Notes: generated from the letters alone by a model not told the origin. A stretch of 12,966 nt of DNA from Coprococcus_A sp051877705 (GCA_051877705.1 JBJEJD010000123.1:1-12966); one strand, 5' to 3'. Numbered from the stretch's first letter, positions 1 to 7,928 are shown. Translations and numbers: made by a program.

Positions 1-727
1 TTTCATAGTCTTCCCGAAGCATCATAACATCTATATCATCATCCCATGGTATAATTCCATGATGTCGGACAGCCCCCAGCAGAGTCCCTCCTCCCAGAAA
101 ATATGAGATACCATTGTCACGACATATTCTGTCAAATTCATCCAGAATCCGCAGTTGTGCTCTTTGTAACTCTTTTAATCTCCCTTCGTAGGTCTGGTCA
201 AAATAGAAAAATGGCTCTGACCTGTTATCACTCTTCCACACCATGTATGTACCATCGTCAAATGATAGTCTTTCTGGTGTCAACACTATGGACTTCTCTT
301 CTCTTCTATCTTCTGCAAATATATGCATCAATTGACAAAGCAGATCCCCTGCACATATACATTCAGAATCATTTTCCAGCGTCTTTCGATAACTTTCCGG
401 ATCAGGAAATAGCGTATCCTCTTCCTCAAGCCCATATACCCGGGGAACATATATTGTAGGAATAACATCCTCTTCAGAAATAGTTTCTATTTGCTGATGA
501 AGCATTTTTATACGCCAGCAATTTACTTCTGAATGATCACATTCACTATCTAAAATATCCTCTTTTGCCAGTAATTTCCAACCCTTTTCTTTTAAAACAT
601 CTCCTGCCAGATTAATAACTGTCCTTATCCCGGGAATCGCACAGGCTACTAATTGTGTTTTTACTGGAACTTCCGGAAATTTTTCATACTGTAACATTTC
701 TATCCATAATTGTGTCGAATGTTTCAT
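1..727 (-). CDS. LicD family protein, partial (3' end beyond window start)
   Basis: I translated this frame by hand; it stays open for 242 codons from the ATG at 727 to the window edge. Residues about 184-242 match the LicD (phosphocholine/phosphosugar transferase, nucleotidyltransferase-fold) family: the helix LKELQRAQLRILDEFDRIC, then GGGTLLGAVRHHG (212-224) and PWDDDID (227-233), where the acidic cluster is the expected metal site. Family members move a phosphorylated headgroup from a nucleotide donor onto teichoic acids or other surface glycans; the acceptor here is unknown. Residues 1-183 are an N-terminal extension that I do not recognise, without a signal peptide or membrane segment and with several cysteines (29, 63, 70, 123, 125, 131). 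The start is supported by AGGAG eight bases upstream. An extended -10 promoter precedes it and the terminator of the upstream gene separates the two, so it is probably its own transcription unit. The C-terminal part of the domain is outside the window. Confidence 0.85.
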   Translation of the reverse strand, partial: MKHSTQLWIEMLQYEKFPEVPVKTQLVACAIPGIRTVINLAGDVLKEKGWKLLAKEDILDSECDHSEVNCWRIKMLHQQIETISEEDVIPTIYVPRVYGLEEEDTLFPDPESYRKTLENDSECICAGDLLCQLMHIFAEDRREEKSIVLTPERLSFDDGTYMVWKSDNRSEPFFYFDQTYEGRLKELQRAQLRILDEFDRICRDNGISYFLGGGTLLGAVRHHGIIPWDDDIDVMMLREDYE

Positions 728-757
728 TCTAATTTCTCCTATATTTCTGCTTATCAT

Positions 758-766
758 AGTATACCA
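758..766 (-). promoter_or_regulatory. Extended -10 promoter for the LicD-family gene
   Basis: The minus strand reads TGGTATACT, a TGn motif plus a -10 hexamer (TATACT) one base from consensus, about 30 bases before the start codon at 727. No good -35 hexamer lies 16-18 bases upstream, which is tolerated for extended -10 promoters. The assignment rests on the motif and on its position between the upstream terminator and the gene. Confidence 0.5.
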
Positions 767-830
767 TACTTTACAATAGAGCACGATACATATTTCTATT
801 TTCATTTCGGTAATTTTATGAGTATTACAT

Positions 831-876
831 TAAAAAGTCAACCATATCTTTATGCAAATAAAGATACAGTTGACTT
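831..876 (-). terminator. Intrinsic terminator of the GH25 gene
   Basis: A nearly perfect hairpin lies 85 bases after the GH25 stop codon. Outer arms 835-842 and 869-876 pair over 8 bp, a 2x2 internal loop follows (843-844 and 867-868), then inner arms 845-853 and 858-866 pair over 9 bp around a 4-base loop (854-857). On the minus strand the stem runs directly into TTTTT (836-832), as expected for Rho-independent termination in the direction of the GH25 gene. The plus strand lacks a comparable T run, so it is probably one-directional. Confidence 0.85.
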
Positions 877-961
877 CTTAATATTATCTGATAATCTCAA
901 TCAAATATACATTACGACACTATTTAACAATGCAAGTCCCAATTTTTTCTGCAATAACCGT

Positions 962-3900
962 TTATTCCGGACAATCAAAAATATACCATTCCGAATCTTC
1001 ATTATAAGTCTCATAACAGAACTCATAATATCTGTCATTGTACTCAATCAATACATCAAGAATAAGATTTGACAGCAGCCCTGTATCCTGTATTGCTTCC
1101 TCCCCTTCAGCAACACACAGCACCATTCTTCGTTGATCAGACGCATTGACTTTTACAGTATCCACTGCCACTCTCTGATTATTCTCCCATTTGGTCTCAT
1201 CCATAAAAGTCATCTGACATACTTCCCGCGTGCTTTTATCTCCTAAGATTGGATCCATAAAGTAAATTGGCTCCGGTCCGTTGTTCCGAACAGTAAGATA
1301 GCAAGTATCGGCATATCCTCCTTCTTCCAGCTCCATAGAAAAATCAATATTCATATCAAAACAGATACCACTAATACCATCCGGATCATACGGGCTGAGA
1401 AAGTCTTTCTTACCAGCTTTGCAGACAGCCCGCACGGTATAATCATAATGTGTATTCTGTTTCGCCGTTGTATCAATATAATAAGATGTTTCTATTGTTC
1501 CCTCATCATCCGAAAACGGCGGTAAATCTGCTATTCTTCCCCAGGAACCTCCATCTGTTTTCCTATATACACGATATCCATCTACATTTTCAATATATGC
1601 CCAGTCAATTTCTATTCCATCAGAAAATGAGTACACCCCCTGTATCTCAGCCTCAGGAATTTTATAAAGACCGGTTGTATCATATTTACTGTAAACATTT
1701 TTTCCATTCACCCTACGGTAAGCTTTTACGGTATATACATAAGTTTTGCCGGATTCTATATCATTATCAATATAATAATCGGATGTATTCACCGCATTTC
1801 TCTTTTCACAGCCAAGGTTTACCCATTGACCACCTGGTTCTTTACGATAAATATAATACCCCTGTGCTCCATACACATCATCCCATATTATCTTATTATA
1901 AGCATTTATGGAATACGCACTGTCTGCCTTCAGCTTCGGTGTTGCAAGAGTCAATGCCGCAGCTTTGCCATTCTTTTCATAGCTTCCGTACACTGTTACT
2001 CCAACTACTTTACTGCCTCCCTTCACTGTATAATAATACGTCTGATCCTCTTTAACCGTATTATCTGTGTAGGATGTGGTGGTTGCCTTTCCTATATACT
2101 GCCAGCTTTCTTCCGAACTTGTCCTGCGATATACTCTGTACCATTGGGCATTATCAGCTTCCTCCCAGGTAATATCCGCTTTCACACCAGATGAAGTCCA
2201 TGTTATTTTGGCGGATGTCATCTTTGTCTTTCCTACCTTATGCACATAACTGCAGCTCAGTCCTGTCTTATCATAGCTGCCATATATCGTTGTCCCGGCA
2301 ACTTTACAGGCACCCTTTACCGTATAATAGTACGTCTGATTCAATTCAAGATCCGTATCTGTATAAGAAGTTCCTGTTGCCTTTCCTATATACTGCCAAC
2401 TCTCCTCTGAACTTGTTCTTCGGTATACTCTGTACCATTGGGCATTATCAGCTTCCTCCCAGGTAATATCCGCTCTTATCTCCGATGATGTGGCTGAAGC
2501 AGTGGCTGACAGCAACGTCGTTTTCCCAACTTTATATGCACAGGCAAGTCCATTTTTATCATAACTTCCGTAGGTCGTCTCCCCGTCCTGTGTATTCGCC
2601 CCTTTTACTGTATAGTAATAAGTCTTTCCTGGCTCGATTCCCTTATCTGTATATGATGTATTTGTTGCCTTTCCTATATACTGCCACTTTTCCTCACTAT
2701 TCATTCTTCTATACACTTTATACCAGGTTGCATTATCGGCTTCCTTCCAGGTAATATCTGCCTGCACATTATCTGATACTACAGAAGCCACTGCAGATAC
2801 TAATTCTGTAGCACCCACTTTATTACTAATATATGTACAACTAAGACCTTCTGTATCATAGGTTCCATACGTTGTAACCCCTGCAGTCATATTTGCGCCT
2901 TCTACTGTGTAATAGTAAATCTGATCGGCTTTAATATCACTGTCTGAATAGCTTGTCTCCTCTGTTTCAGCTATGCATTCCCACTCCTCTGTACTGTCTG
3001 TCCTCCGATATACTCTGTACCACTGGGCATTATCAGCTTCTTTCCATGTAATATCTGCCTGCGCTCCTACTGATGTCGCTGTTGCCACTGCAGATATCAT
3101 TTCTGTATGCCCCACCTGAACTTCTTTATCGTAATATTCAATATCCAAATCCACAATATGATCTATACCATCGATTTCCCCCTGGGAAGAACACTGCCAT
3201 ATTCTATATACTCCCTCATAAGAAGTCAATCTGCCACTTATCTGATCAAATGATGTATATTCATTACCTTCTTCATCACAATAATACTGCGCAACCCACA
3301 TTGGATATGCTTTTTGAAGATCGCCTGTTCCCCATGCACTTTCATCTCTCAAATGTCCGGCACTGCTGTACATCATGCCCTGATAGCCCTGGCTCTGTAC
3401 ATAATCCAAAAATGTAATTGCATTTTCTGTACGTATCTCTTTACTTACCTGATAGTTACGATATTCAGAATTATCATATCCTTCACAATCATATGCCACT
3501 GGATATGTAATATCATAGTCCTTAATAATATCTACTGTAAACTTTGCTTCTTCAAGGGCCTCATCCGAATTAATCGCCGTAGAAAAGAAATAAATTCCAA
3601 CCTGAATACCCGCTTCCAATGCGCCTTGAATATTTTCATCCACTCGACTGTCTTTATTCAAAGAACCCGATGAACCGTATCCTCTGAAACCAGCTCGAAT
3701 GATAGCAAAATCTACGCCTTCTGCTTTTACTTTTTCCCAATCAATAGCACCGTCACCTGAATAAACATCTATGCCAAATGCCTTAATATCTCTGTCTTCT
3801 GCAAATTCTGAAGAACTTCTGGAACTCTTATAGGATTTTCCATCCTCCCGTGCATATGCCTCCTCAATCTGAGCCAGTTCAGGGTCATCCCATGCATCGC

Positions 3901-4141
3901 CTGCCCATTCTGATTCTGCTTGCGTCTCGGTCATCGTTTCCGGCTCTGTTTCTTCTATTGTATTTGTCTCTCCGGCTTCTGTTTCCACCTGTATATCATC
4001 ACTCTGAATTACATAACTATCTGCTTGCAGTATTTCGTCCTGATCAAGTTTTTCTGCTCTTACATCAAACGATGAACCTGTACCCATAAACATTAATCCA
4101 ATCAGTACGGCGGCTATTACTTTCTTTATTCTCCCCTCCAT
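962..4141 (-). CDS. Secreted GH25 muramidase-like protein with six Fn3-like repeats
   Basis: 1059 residues. A signal peptide is visible: basic RIKK (4-7), a hydrophobic core to about residue 21, and a likely cleavage after VRA (27-29). Residues 30-118 are an acidic, Glu/Thr-rich linker. Residues 119-337 form a glycoside hydrolase family 25 (Cpl-1-type lysozyme) domain with FGID (Asp125), AYDCE (Asp218, Glu220) and GIDHIVDLD (Asp331) at the places of the family's acidic active-site residues. GH25 enzymes cut the MurNAc-GlcNAc bond of peptidoglycan. Six fibronectin-III-like repeats of 94-99 residues follow (about 347-922), then a beta-rich C-terminal domain (about 925-1059) that I do not recognise. 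No LPXTG anchor or choline-binding repeat is seen. The start has AGAGG five bases upstream and a promoter about 70 bases away. Likely a wall-remodelling or competitor-lysing enzyme; which of these is open. Confidence 0.88.
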   Translation of the reverse strand: MEGRIKKVIAAVLIGLMFMGTGSSFDVRAEKLDQDEILQADSYVIQSDDIQVETEAGETNTIEETEPETMTETQAESEWAGDAWDDPELAQIEEAYAREDGKSYKSSRSSSEFAEDRDIKAFGIDVYSGDGAIDWEKVKAEGVDFAIIRAGFRGYGSSGSLNKDSRVDENIQGALEAGIQVGIYFFSTAINSDEALEEAKFTVDIIKDYDITYPVAYDCEGYDNSEYRNYQVSKEIRTENAITFLDYVQSQGYQGMMYSSAGHLRDESAWGTGDLQKAYPMWVAQYYCDEEGNEYTSFDQISGRLTSYEGVYRIWQCSSQGEIDGIDHIVDLDIEYYDKEVQVGHTEMISAVATATSVGAQADITWKEADNAQWYRVYRRTDSTEEWECIAETEETSYSDSDIKADQIYYYTVEGANMTAGVTTYGTYDTEGLSCTYISNKVGATELVSAVASVVSDNVQADITWKEADNATWYKVYRRMNSEEKWQYIGKATNTSYTDKGIEPGKTYYYTVKGANTQDGETTYGSYDKNGLACAYKVGKTTLLSATASATSSEIRADITWEEADNAQWYRVYRRTSSEESWQYIGKATGTSYTDTDLELNQTYYYTVKGACKVAGTTIYGSYDKTGLSCSYVHKVGKTKMTSAKITWTSSGVKADITWEEADNAQWYRVYRRTSSEESWQYIGKATTTSYTDNTVKEDQTYYYTVKGGSKVVGVTVYGSYEKNGKAAALTLATPKLKADSAYSINAYNKIIWDDVYGAQGYYIYRKEPGGQWVNLGCEKRNAVNTSDYYIDNDIESGKTYVYTVKAYRRVNGKNVYSKYDTTGLYKIPEAEIQGVYSFSDGIEIDWAYIENVDGYRVYRKTDGGSWGRIADLPPFSDDEGTIETSYYIDTTAKQNTHYDYTVRAVCKAGKKDFLSPYDPDGISGICFDMNIDFSMELEEGGYADTCYLTVRNNGPEPIYFMDPILGDKSTREVCQMTFMDETKWENNQRVAVDTVKVNASDQRRMVLCVAEGEEAIQDTGLLSNLILDVLIEYNDRYYEFCYETYNEDSEWYIFDCPE
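2130..2180 (-). repeat. 51-bp exact direct repeat, copy 1 (Fn3 unit 4)
   Basis: These 51 bases are identical to 2424-2474, exactly 294 bases (98 codons) away, so the copies are in frame. They encode the YRVYRR-to-ADITW core read on the minus strand. Nucleotide identity this long, including synonymous sites, points to recent duplication or gene conversion between units 3 and 4. Confidence 0.9.
2424..2474 (-). repeat. 51-bp exact direct repeat, copy 2 (Fn3 unit 3)
   Basis: Second copy of the repeat at 2130-2180. Units 1 and 2 carry similar but substituted versions (for example around 3008-3060), so units 3 and 4 are the youngest pair. Confidence 0.9.
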
Positions 4142-4208
4142 ATTATCCTCTCTTTCTAATAATTATTTCACTTTAGTTAACCATTTATTACATTCATATA
4201 TTACATCT

Positions 4209-4237
4209 ATTATAATGACTATATTATAAAAATACAA
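4209..4237 (-). promoter_or_regulatory. Sigma-A-type promoter of the GH25 gene
   Basis: The minus strand has TTGTAT (4237-4232), a 17-base spacer and a perfect TATAAT (4214-4209). Predicted transcription start is near 4202, giving a leader of about 60 bases before the ATG at 4141. It lies in the 120-base AT-rich gap after the hydrolase gene. No operator-like palindrome is obvious beside it. Confidence 0.75.
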
Positions 4238-4261
4238 CCATTTGATATCTATATTCTGTTT

Positions 4262-5098
4262 TTATATTCTATTCTTATCATATACCACATAAATATACGC
4301 AATATCTTCCACTGTCCTGCATTCTTCCCTATGCTTCGTCGCTTTCTGCCCAGTTCTTGGATGCGTAAATTCTCTATCCGTCCCGGGATCAATACAACTG
4401 ATAGTCCTGAGCATATCTTCGATAAACGCAGCAGGGAAAATCCGATTTCTGTGGGATGCCACAATGCCCTTAATCGGCAATTCAGCCATATCCTTCAGTT
4501 TTGATACATACTGTTTCAGAGGCGCACTGGTATTAAAAAAGATCCATAGGCTGTCACTGATATTATCCCCTGAAAAAAGAAGTCCGGTCTTATGATCAAA
4601 TATGACCACAGATCCTTCTGTATGCCCCGGAAGGAACAAAATCTCTTCCTTTCGTCCACCCAGATCAAATATCTGTCCATCTCTCAGCGGCTCAAAATGA
4701 CGAATGGGGTGTTTCATATAAGTATCCTTATCAAAATTCCCGGGCCATACATCAGGTAGTCCCGCCGCAGAACGGTCTCTTTTGAACTTTTCTATGATCA
4801 GTTTTTTCTGCGTTGTCTCATACTGAATATAGGTCGACATATCCATCAGATTCATATACACCGATGGAAACTGATAATGGCCGCTGCAGTGATCCGTATG
4901 TCCATGGGTCAGCACCACTTCCAGTGGTTTATCTGTCAGCGTCCGCACAAACCCCTTCAGATCGCCAAAACCATATCCCGTATCGATCAGAAGGGCCTTC
5001 TCTTCTCCCAGAATCAACGTCGTGTAGACACCACCCGGCTCATAAATATGAAATATGCCATCTGCAATTTTTTCAGATTTAAAATAATTCTCTTCCAT
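4262..5098 (-). CDS. Metallo-beta-lactamase-fold hydrolase
   Basis: 278 residues from the ATG at 5098. The frame extends to a GTG at 5110 and an ATG at 5107, but AAGGTGAT lies at the right distance only for 5098 and would overlap the earlier starts. All ligands of a binuclear metal site are present: HGHTDH (His65, His67, Asp69, His70), His159 in LPGHTEG, Asp178 in FSGDN, and His216 in VASHRN. The N-terminal ALLIDTGYG strand and the GHTEGS loop are typical of the glyoxalase II-like branch of the superfamily. It lacks a signal peptide, so it should be cytoplasmic. Members hydrolyse thioesters, lactones, phosphoesters and others; nothing here fixes the substrate. It follows atpC by 120 bases containing a terminator-like element, so it may be read through from the atp operon or have a weak promoter of its own. 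No link to ATP synthesis is evident. Confidence 0.85.
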   Translation of the reverse strand: MEENYFKSEKIADGIFHIYEPGGVYTTLILGEEKALLIDTGYGFGDLKGFVRTLTDKPLEVVLTHGHTDHCSGHYQFPSVYMNLMDMSTYIQYETTQKKLIIEKFKRDRSAAGLPDVWPGNFDKDTYMKHPIRHFEPLRDGQIFDLGGRKEEILFLPGHTEGSVVIFDHKTGLLFSGDNISDSLWIFFNTSAPLKQYVSKLKDMAELPIKGIVASHRNRIFPAAFIEDMLRTISCIDPGTDREFTHPRTGQKATKHREECRTVEDIAYIYVVYDKNRI

Positions 5099-5136
5099 GT
5101 CCTGCATCACCTTTTTTAATCATCATCTATCGACTT

Positions 5137-5152
5137 CTTTTGACATCAAAAG
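5137..5152 (-). promoter_or_regulatory. Short hairpin alternative to the atpC terminator stem
   Basis: A perfect inverted repeat, CTTTTGA and TCAAAAG separated by 2 bases. Its upstream arm on the minus-strand transcript lies largely inside the 3' arm (5148-5160) of the hairpin at 5148-5215, so the two pairings exclude each other. It has no T run after it and ends about 40 bases before the hydrolase start at 5098. The regulatory role is inference. Confidence 0.35.
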
Positions 5153-5215
5153 ACCACTGTCAGATGGATCTGCCACAATCAGATGATGCAGCAGCCCCAT
5201 TAACAGCGGTCTTTT
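5148..5215 (-). terminator. Terminator-like stem-loop at the end of the atp operon
   Basis: On the minus strand AAAAGACCGCTGT (5215-5203) pairs with ACAGTGGTCTTTT (5160-5148): 13 bp with a single G:U. It begins 3 bases after the atpC stop codon. The 42-base loop can form smaller ATCTG/CAGAT stems. The terminal U tract is only UUUU and belongs to the stem, so it is weaker than a classical terminator and could be an RNA-stabilising or attenuating element instead. Confidence 0.5.
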
Positions 5216-5218
5216 ATT

Positions 5219-5629
5219 CTACCACTCTCGGGTAACTAATTCTATTCTTGTTTTTGCGCGGGCCCACGCACGCTTTGCACGTGGTACGTCGGTATTCTCA
5301 TCCGGGTGCATGAAGCGCTCTCTCGCACGCGCGAGAGCTTCTTTTGCTCTTTCCAGATCAATATCCTCCGGCCACTCTGCCAGCTCCGCCATGATGCTAA
5401 CCCTGTCCGGCTGTATTTCTACAAAACCATCATGGATCGCAATATGCCGGATACTGCCGTCAGCGGTTGTGATATGGGCAACACCAGGGATCATCATAAC
5501 CGTTACCGGAATATGGCCCGGCAGAACACCTATCTCGCCCTCCGCAGTCCTCATCTCTACCATTTTGACAGGCTCATCACACATCAATTTATCTGGTGTA
5601 ATGATCTGCAGCTGCATCAAGGCTTCCAT
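5219..5629 (-). CDS. atpC: F1Fo-ATP synthase epsilon subunit
   Basis: 136 residues, normal length. Epsilon is part of the central stalk of F1 and can inhibit ATP hydrolysis. The N-terminal beta-sandwich has the family pattern TAEGEIGVLPGHIPV (about 29-43). The C-terminal helical hairpin is complete, and its first helix carries IDLERA, matching the I/L-D-x-x-R-A motif linked to ATP binding by epsilon of Bacillus PS3. The ATG at 5629 has GGAGGG six bases upstream; a second Met (5617) lacks such a site. The gene starts 14 bases after atpD and is the last of the operon. Confidence 0.97.
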   Translation of the reverse strand: MEALMQLQIITPDKLMCDEPVKMVEMRTAEGEIGVLPGHIPVTVMMIPGVAHITTADGSIRHIAIHDGFVEIQPDRVSIMAELAEWPEDIDLERAKEALARARERFMHPDENTDVPRAKRAWARAKTRIELVTREW

Positions 5630-5643
5630 CTCTTACCCTCCGA

Positions 5644-7032
5644 CTATTTCACTTTAGCAAGAACGTCATCCATATTGCCGGCCATCAGGAAATAGCTCTC
5701 TGGAATATCATCGTATTTACCTGCAATGATCTCCTTAAAGCCCTGAATCGTCTCGGACAATGGTACATAACGTCCCTTCAGACCTGTGAACTGTTCGCCT
5801 ACGAAGAAAGGCTGAGACAGGAATCTCTGCACCTTACGTGCTCTGGATACAACAAGCTTATCCTCGTCTGAAAGCTCATCCATACCAAGAATAGCAATGA
5901 TATCCTGCAGCTCCTTGTAACGCTGAAGAATCTCCTGTACACTTCTGGCAACACGATAATGTTCTTCACCGACAATATGCGGATCCAGAATACGGGATGT
6001 GGATTCCAGCGGGTCAACAGCCGGATAGATACCCAACTCTACGATGGAACGGGAAAGAACCGTTGTGGCATCCAGATGGGTAAAGGTTGTTGCCGGAGCA
6101 GGGTCCGTCAAGTCATCGGCAGGCACATAAACAGCCTGAACGGATGTAATGGAACCTGTCTTTGTAGATGTAATACGCTCCTGAAGAGCACCCATTTCAG
6201 TCTGCAGTGTCGGCTGGTAACCAACGGCACTTGGCACACGGCCAAGCAGAGCGGATACCTCTGAACCTGCCTGTGTGAAACGGAAAATATTATCAATGAA
6301 CAGCAGCACGTCTTTGCCGCAGTCACGGAAATGCTCTGCCATTGTCAGGCCTGTCAGACCTACACGCATTCTTGAGCCAGGCGGCTCATTCATCTGTCCG
6401 AATACCATGGTTGTCTTGTTGATAACGCCGGACTCAGACATTTCTGTATATAAGTCATTACCTTCACGGGTACGCTCGCCTACACCAGTAAATACGGAAT
6501 AACCGCCATGCTCTGTAGCGATGTTACGAATCAGTTCCTGAATAAGAACTGTCTTACCAACACCGGCACCGCCGAACAGACCGATCTTACCACCCTTCTG
6601 GTATGGACACAAAAGGTCAACGACCTTGATACCTGTCTCCAGAATCTCCTGCTCATCTGACAGATCTTCAAATGCCGGCGCTTTTCTGTGAATCGGTAAA
6701 TATTCCTCAGTGTCTGGTGCTTCTTTATTATCAATCGGCTCACCAAGGACATTGAAAATACGTCCCAGTGTCTTTTCTCCTACAGGCACCGTAATCGGGC
6801 CGCCTGTACTGATAGCCTCCATACCGCGCACAAGACCATCTGTCGGTCCCATGGCAATACAGCGGACAGTATCATCACCCAGATGCTGTGCGACCTCAAC
6901 AACCAGTGCTGTGCCGTCCTTTCTGGTGATGCGGATGGCATCATTGATCTCTGGGAGATTGCCCTCGACAAACTTGATATCCAATACCGCACCGATAATC
7001 TGAGTGACTTTGCCAATACTATTCTCTGCCAT
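5644..7032 (-). CDS. atpD: F1Fo-ATP synthase beta subunit (catalytic)
   Basis: 462 residues, full length. Beta carries the catalytic nucleotide sites of F1. Visible features are the P-loop GGAGVGKT (154-161), the catalytic Glu186 in GVGERTREGND, the FIDNIFRF Walker B region (245-252), the family signature in PAVDPLESTSR (337-347) and the DELSEED-equivalent segment, here DELSDED (385-391), in the C-terminal domain that contacts gamma. The start ATG is preceded by AAGGGAGTGAT. It lies 23 bases after atpG and 14 before atpC, as in other bacterial atp operons. Nothing suggests a defect. Confidence 0.99.
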   Translation of the reverse strand: MAENSIGKVTQIIGAVLDIKFVEGNLPEINDAIRITRKDGTALVVEVAQHLGDDTVRCIAMGPTDGLVRGMEAISTGGPITVPVGEKTLGRIFNVLGEPIDNKEAPDTEEYLPIHRKAPAFEDLSDEQEILETGIKVVDLLCPYQKGGKIGLFGGAGVGKTVLIQELIRNIATEHGGYSVFTGVGERTREGNDLYTEMSESGVINKTTMVFGQMNEPPGSRMRVGLTGLTMAEHFRDCGKDVLLFIDNIFRFTQAGSEVSALLGRVPSAVGYQPTLQTEMGALQERITSTKTGSITSVQAVYVPADDLTDPAPATTFTHLDATTVLSRSIVELGIYPAVDPLESTSRILDPHIVGEEHYRVARSVQEILQRYKELQDIIAILGMDELSDEDKLVVSRARKVQRFLSQPFFVGEQFTGLKGRYVPLSETIQGFKEIIAGKYDDIPESYFLMAGNMDDVLAKVK

Positions 7033-7055
7033 ATGCTGCTATCACTCCCTTCTGT

Positions 7056-7922
7056 TTATTTAAGTGCTTCCGCACCGGATACGATTTCAGTGATTTCCTG
7101 AGTGATCGCACCCTGACGTGCTCTATTATAACTTAATGTCAGATCCTCTATCATTTCCTCCGCATTGCTCGTCGCGTTGTCCATGGCTGTCATGCGGGCA
7201 CCATTCTCCGATGCCACAGCATTCATCATAGCGCCGTAGATAACACTGTTGATATACTTCGGAATGACTGCATCCAGAACTTCTTCCGGTTCAGGTTCAA
7301 AGTTCATGAGCAGTAGAGAATTGCCTTTTTTCTCATCCGATACATCCTCTTCAGGCATAGCCACCGGAAGCAGGCGGATCATCTTCGGGACATGGGTGAT
7401 CGTGTTCTTGAAGACCGTATAGGCAATCCAGATCTCACCCACCTCGCCAGCGGAGAACGCTTCCAGCACATCTCTGCCGATATCCATGGCGGCACGGTAG
7501 GTCGGAGCTTCAATTACTTCTCCGTAGTCCTTTGCCAGAACATATCCCTTCTTAACAAGGCTGTCACGACCTTTGCGTCCAACAGTATACAGCTGAACAT
7601 CTGCCGGATTAAACCCTGCACCCATCACAGCCTTCTCAACATTACTATTGTAACCGCCTGCAAGGCCACGATTGGATGTAATCACGATGACAGCCTTTTT
7701 CCCGGATTCTCCCTGCATCAGATAACGATGGTGAATATTGCCCGATTTCGACAGAATGGATGATACAGTCTCATACATCTTATCGGAATACGGTCTGGTG
7801 GTCTCAGCCTTTACTCTGGCCTTTTGAAACTTGACCGTTGATACCAGCTTCATCGCCTTCGTCGTCTGCGCCGTACTCTGAATGCTGGCTTTACGTCTTT
7901 TTATTTCTCTCATTGAGGCCAT
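7056..7922 (-). CDS. atpG: F1Fo-ATP synthase gamma subunit
   Basis: 288 residues, typical. Gamma is the rotor shaft inside the alpha3beta3 hexamer. The N-terminal helix MASMREIKRRKASIQST and following KAMKLVS are classic, as is the C-terminal helix with NATSNAEEMI and LSYNRARQGAITQEI, the family signature. The start ATG has AAGAGGTGATG upstream, which overlaps the atpA stop; the gap is only 6 bases, suggesting translational coupling with atpA. Confidence 0.98.
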   Translation of the reverse strand: MASMREIKRRKASIQSTAQTTKAMKLVSTVKFQKARVKAETTRPYSDKMYETVSSILSKSGNIHHRYLMQGESGKKAVIVITSNRGLAGGYNSNVEKAVMGAGFNPADVQLYTVGRKGRDSLVKKGYVLAKDYGEVIEAPTYRAAMDIGRDVLEAFSAGEVGEIWIAYTVFKNTITHVPKMIRLLPVAMPEEDVSDEKKGNSLLLMNFEPEPEEVLDAVIPKYINSVIYGAMMNAVASENGARMTAMDNATSNAEEMIEDLTLSYNRARQGAITQEITEIVSGAEALK

Positions 7923-7928
7923 TATTCA

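Larger units (their letters stand above)
1376..3103 (-). repeat. Tandem Fn3-like repeat array inside the GH25 gene
   Basis: Six repeat units are marked by the conserved Trp at residues 366, 465, 561, 659, 753 and 847, spacings of 99, 96, 98, 94 and 94 residues. Units 1-4 share a close consensus: ADITW-EADNA-WY-VYRR, then TSYTD, YYYTV and YG-YD blocks. Units 5 and 6 keep the strand pattern and the YRVYRK/YYIYRK motif but have diverged. The pattern fits fibronectin type III domains of secreted bacterial carbohydrate-active enzymes, which usually act as spacers or binding modules. Confidence 0.8.

Noticed and set aside
103..459. Plus-strand open frame of 118 codons at the left edge
   Set aside because: It is antisense to the LicD-family gene, whose frame shows clear family motifs.
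835..876. 42-bp palindrome considered as a miniature mobile element
   Set aside because: There is only one copy in the window, no target-site duplication is evident, and the T run on the minus strand fits an ordinary terminator.
710..1072. Plus-strand open frame of 120 codons across the GH25/LicD gap
   Set aside because: It spans the minus-strand terminator at 831-876 and the ends of both real genes; composition is that of AT-rich spacer and it has no ribosome binding site.
1450..2055. Plus-strand open frame of 201 codons opposite the GH25 repeats
   Set aside because: It lies wholly antisense to the Fn3-like repeats, is rich in His/Tyr/Ser/Leu as expected from the reverse of that code, and has no ribosome binding site or recognisable domain.
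4249..4464. Minus-strand 71-codon frame within the metallo-hydrolase gene
   Set aside because: It is a shifted frame inside a gene with all metal-ligand motifs in the other frame.
5320..5337. Strong GC-rich hairpin (7-bp arms, 4-base loop) inside atpC
   Set aside because: It encodes the ALARARER part of the epsilon C-terminal helix, has no T run, and is explained by repeated Ala/Arg codons; a premature terminator is unlikely.
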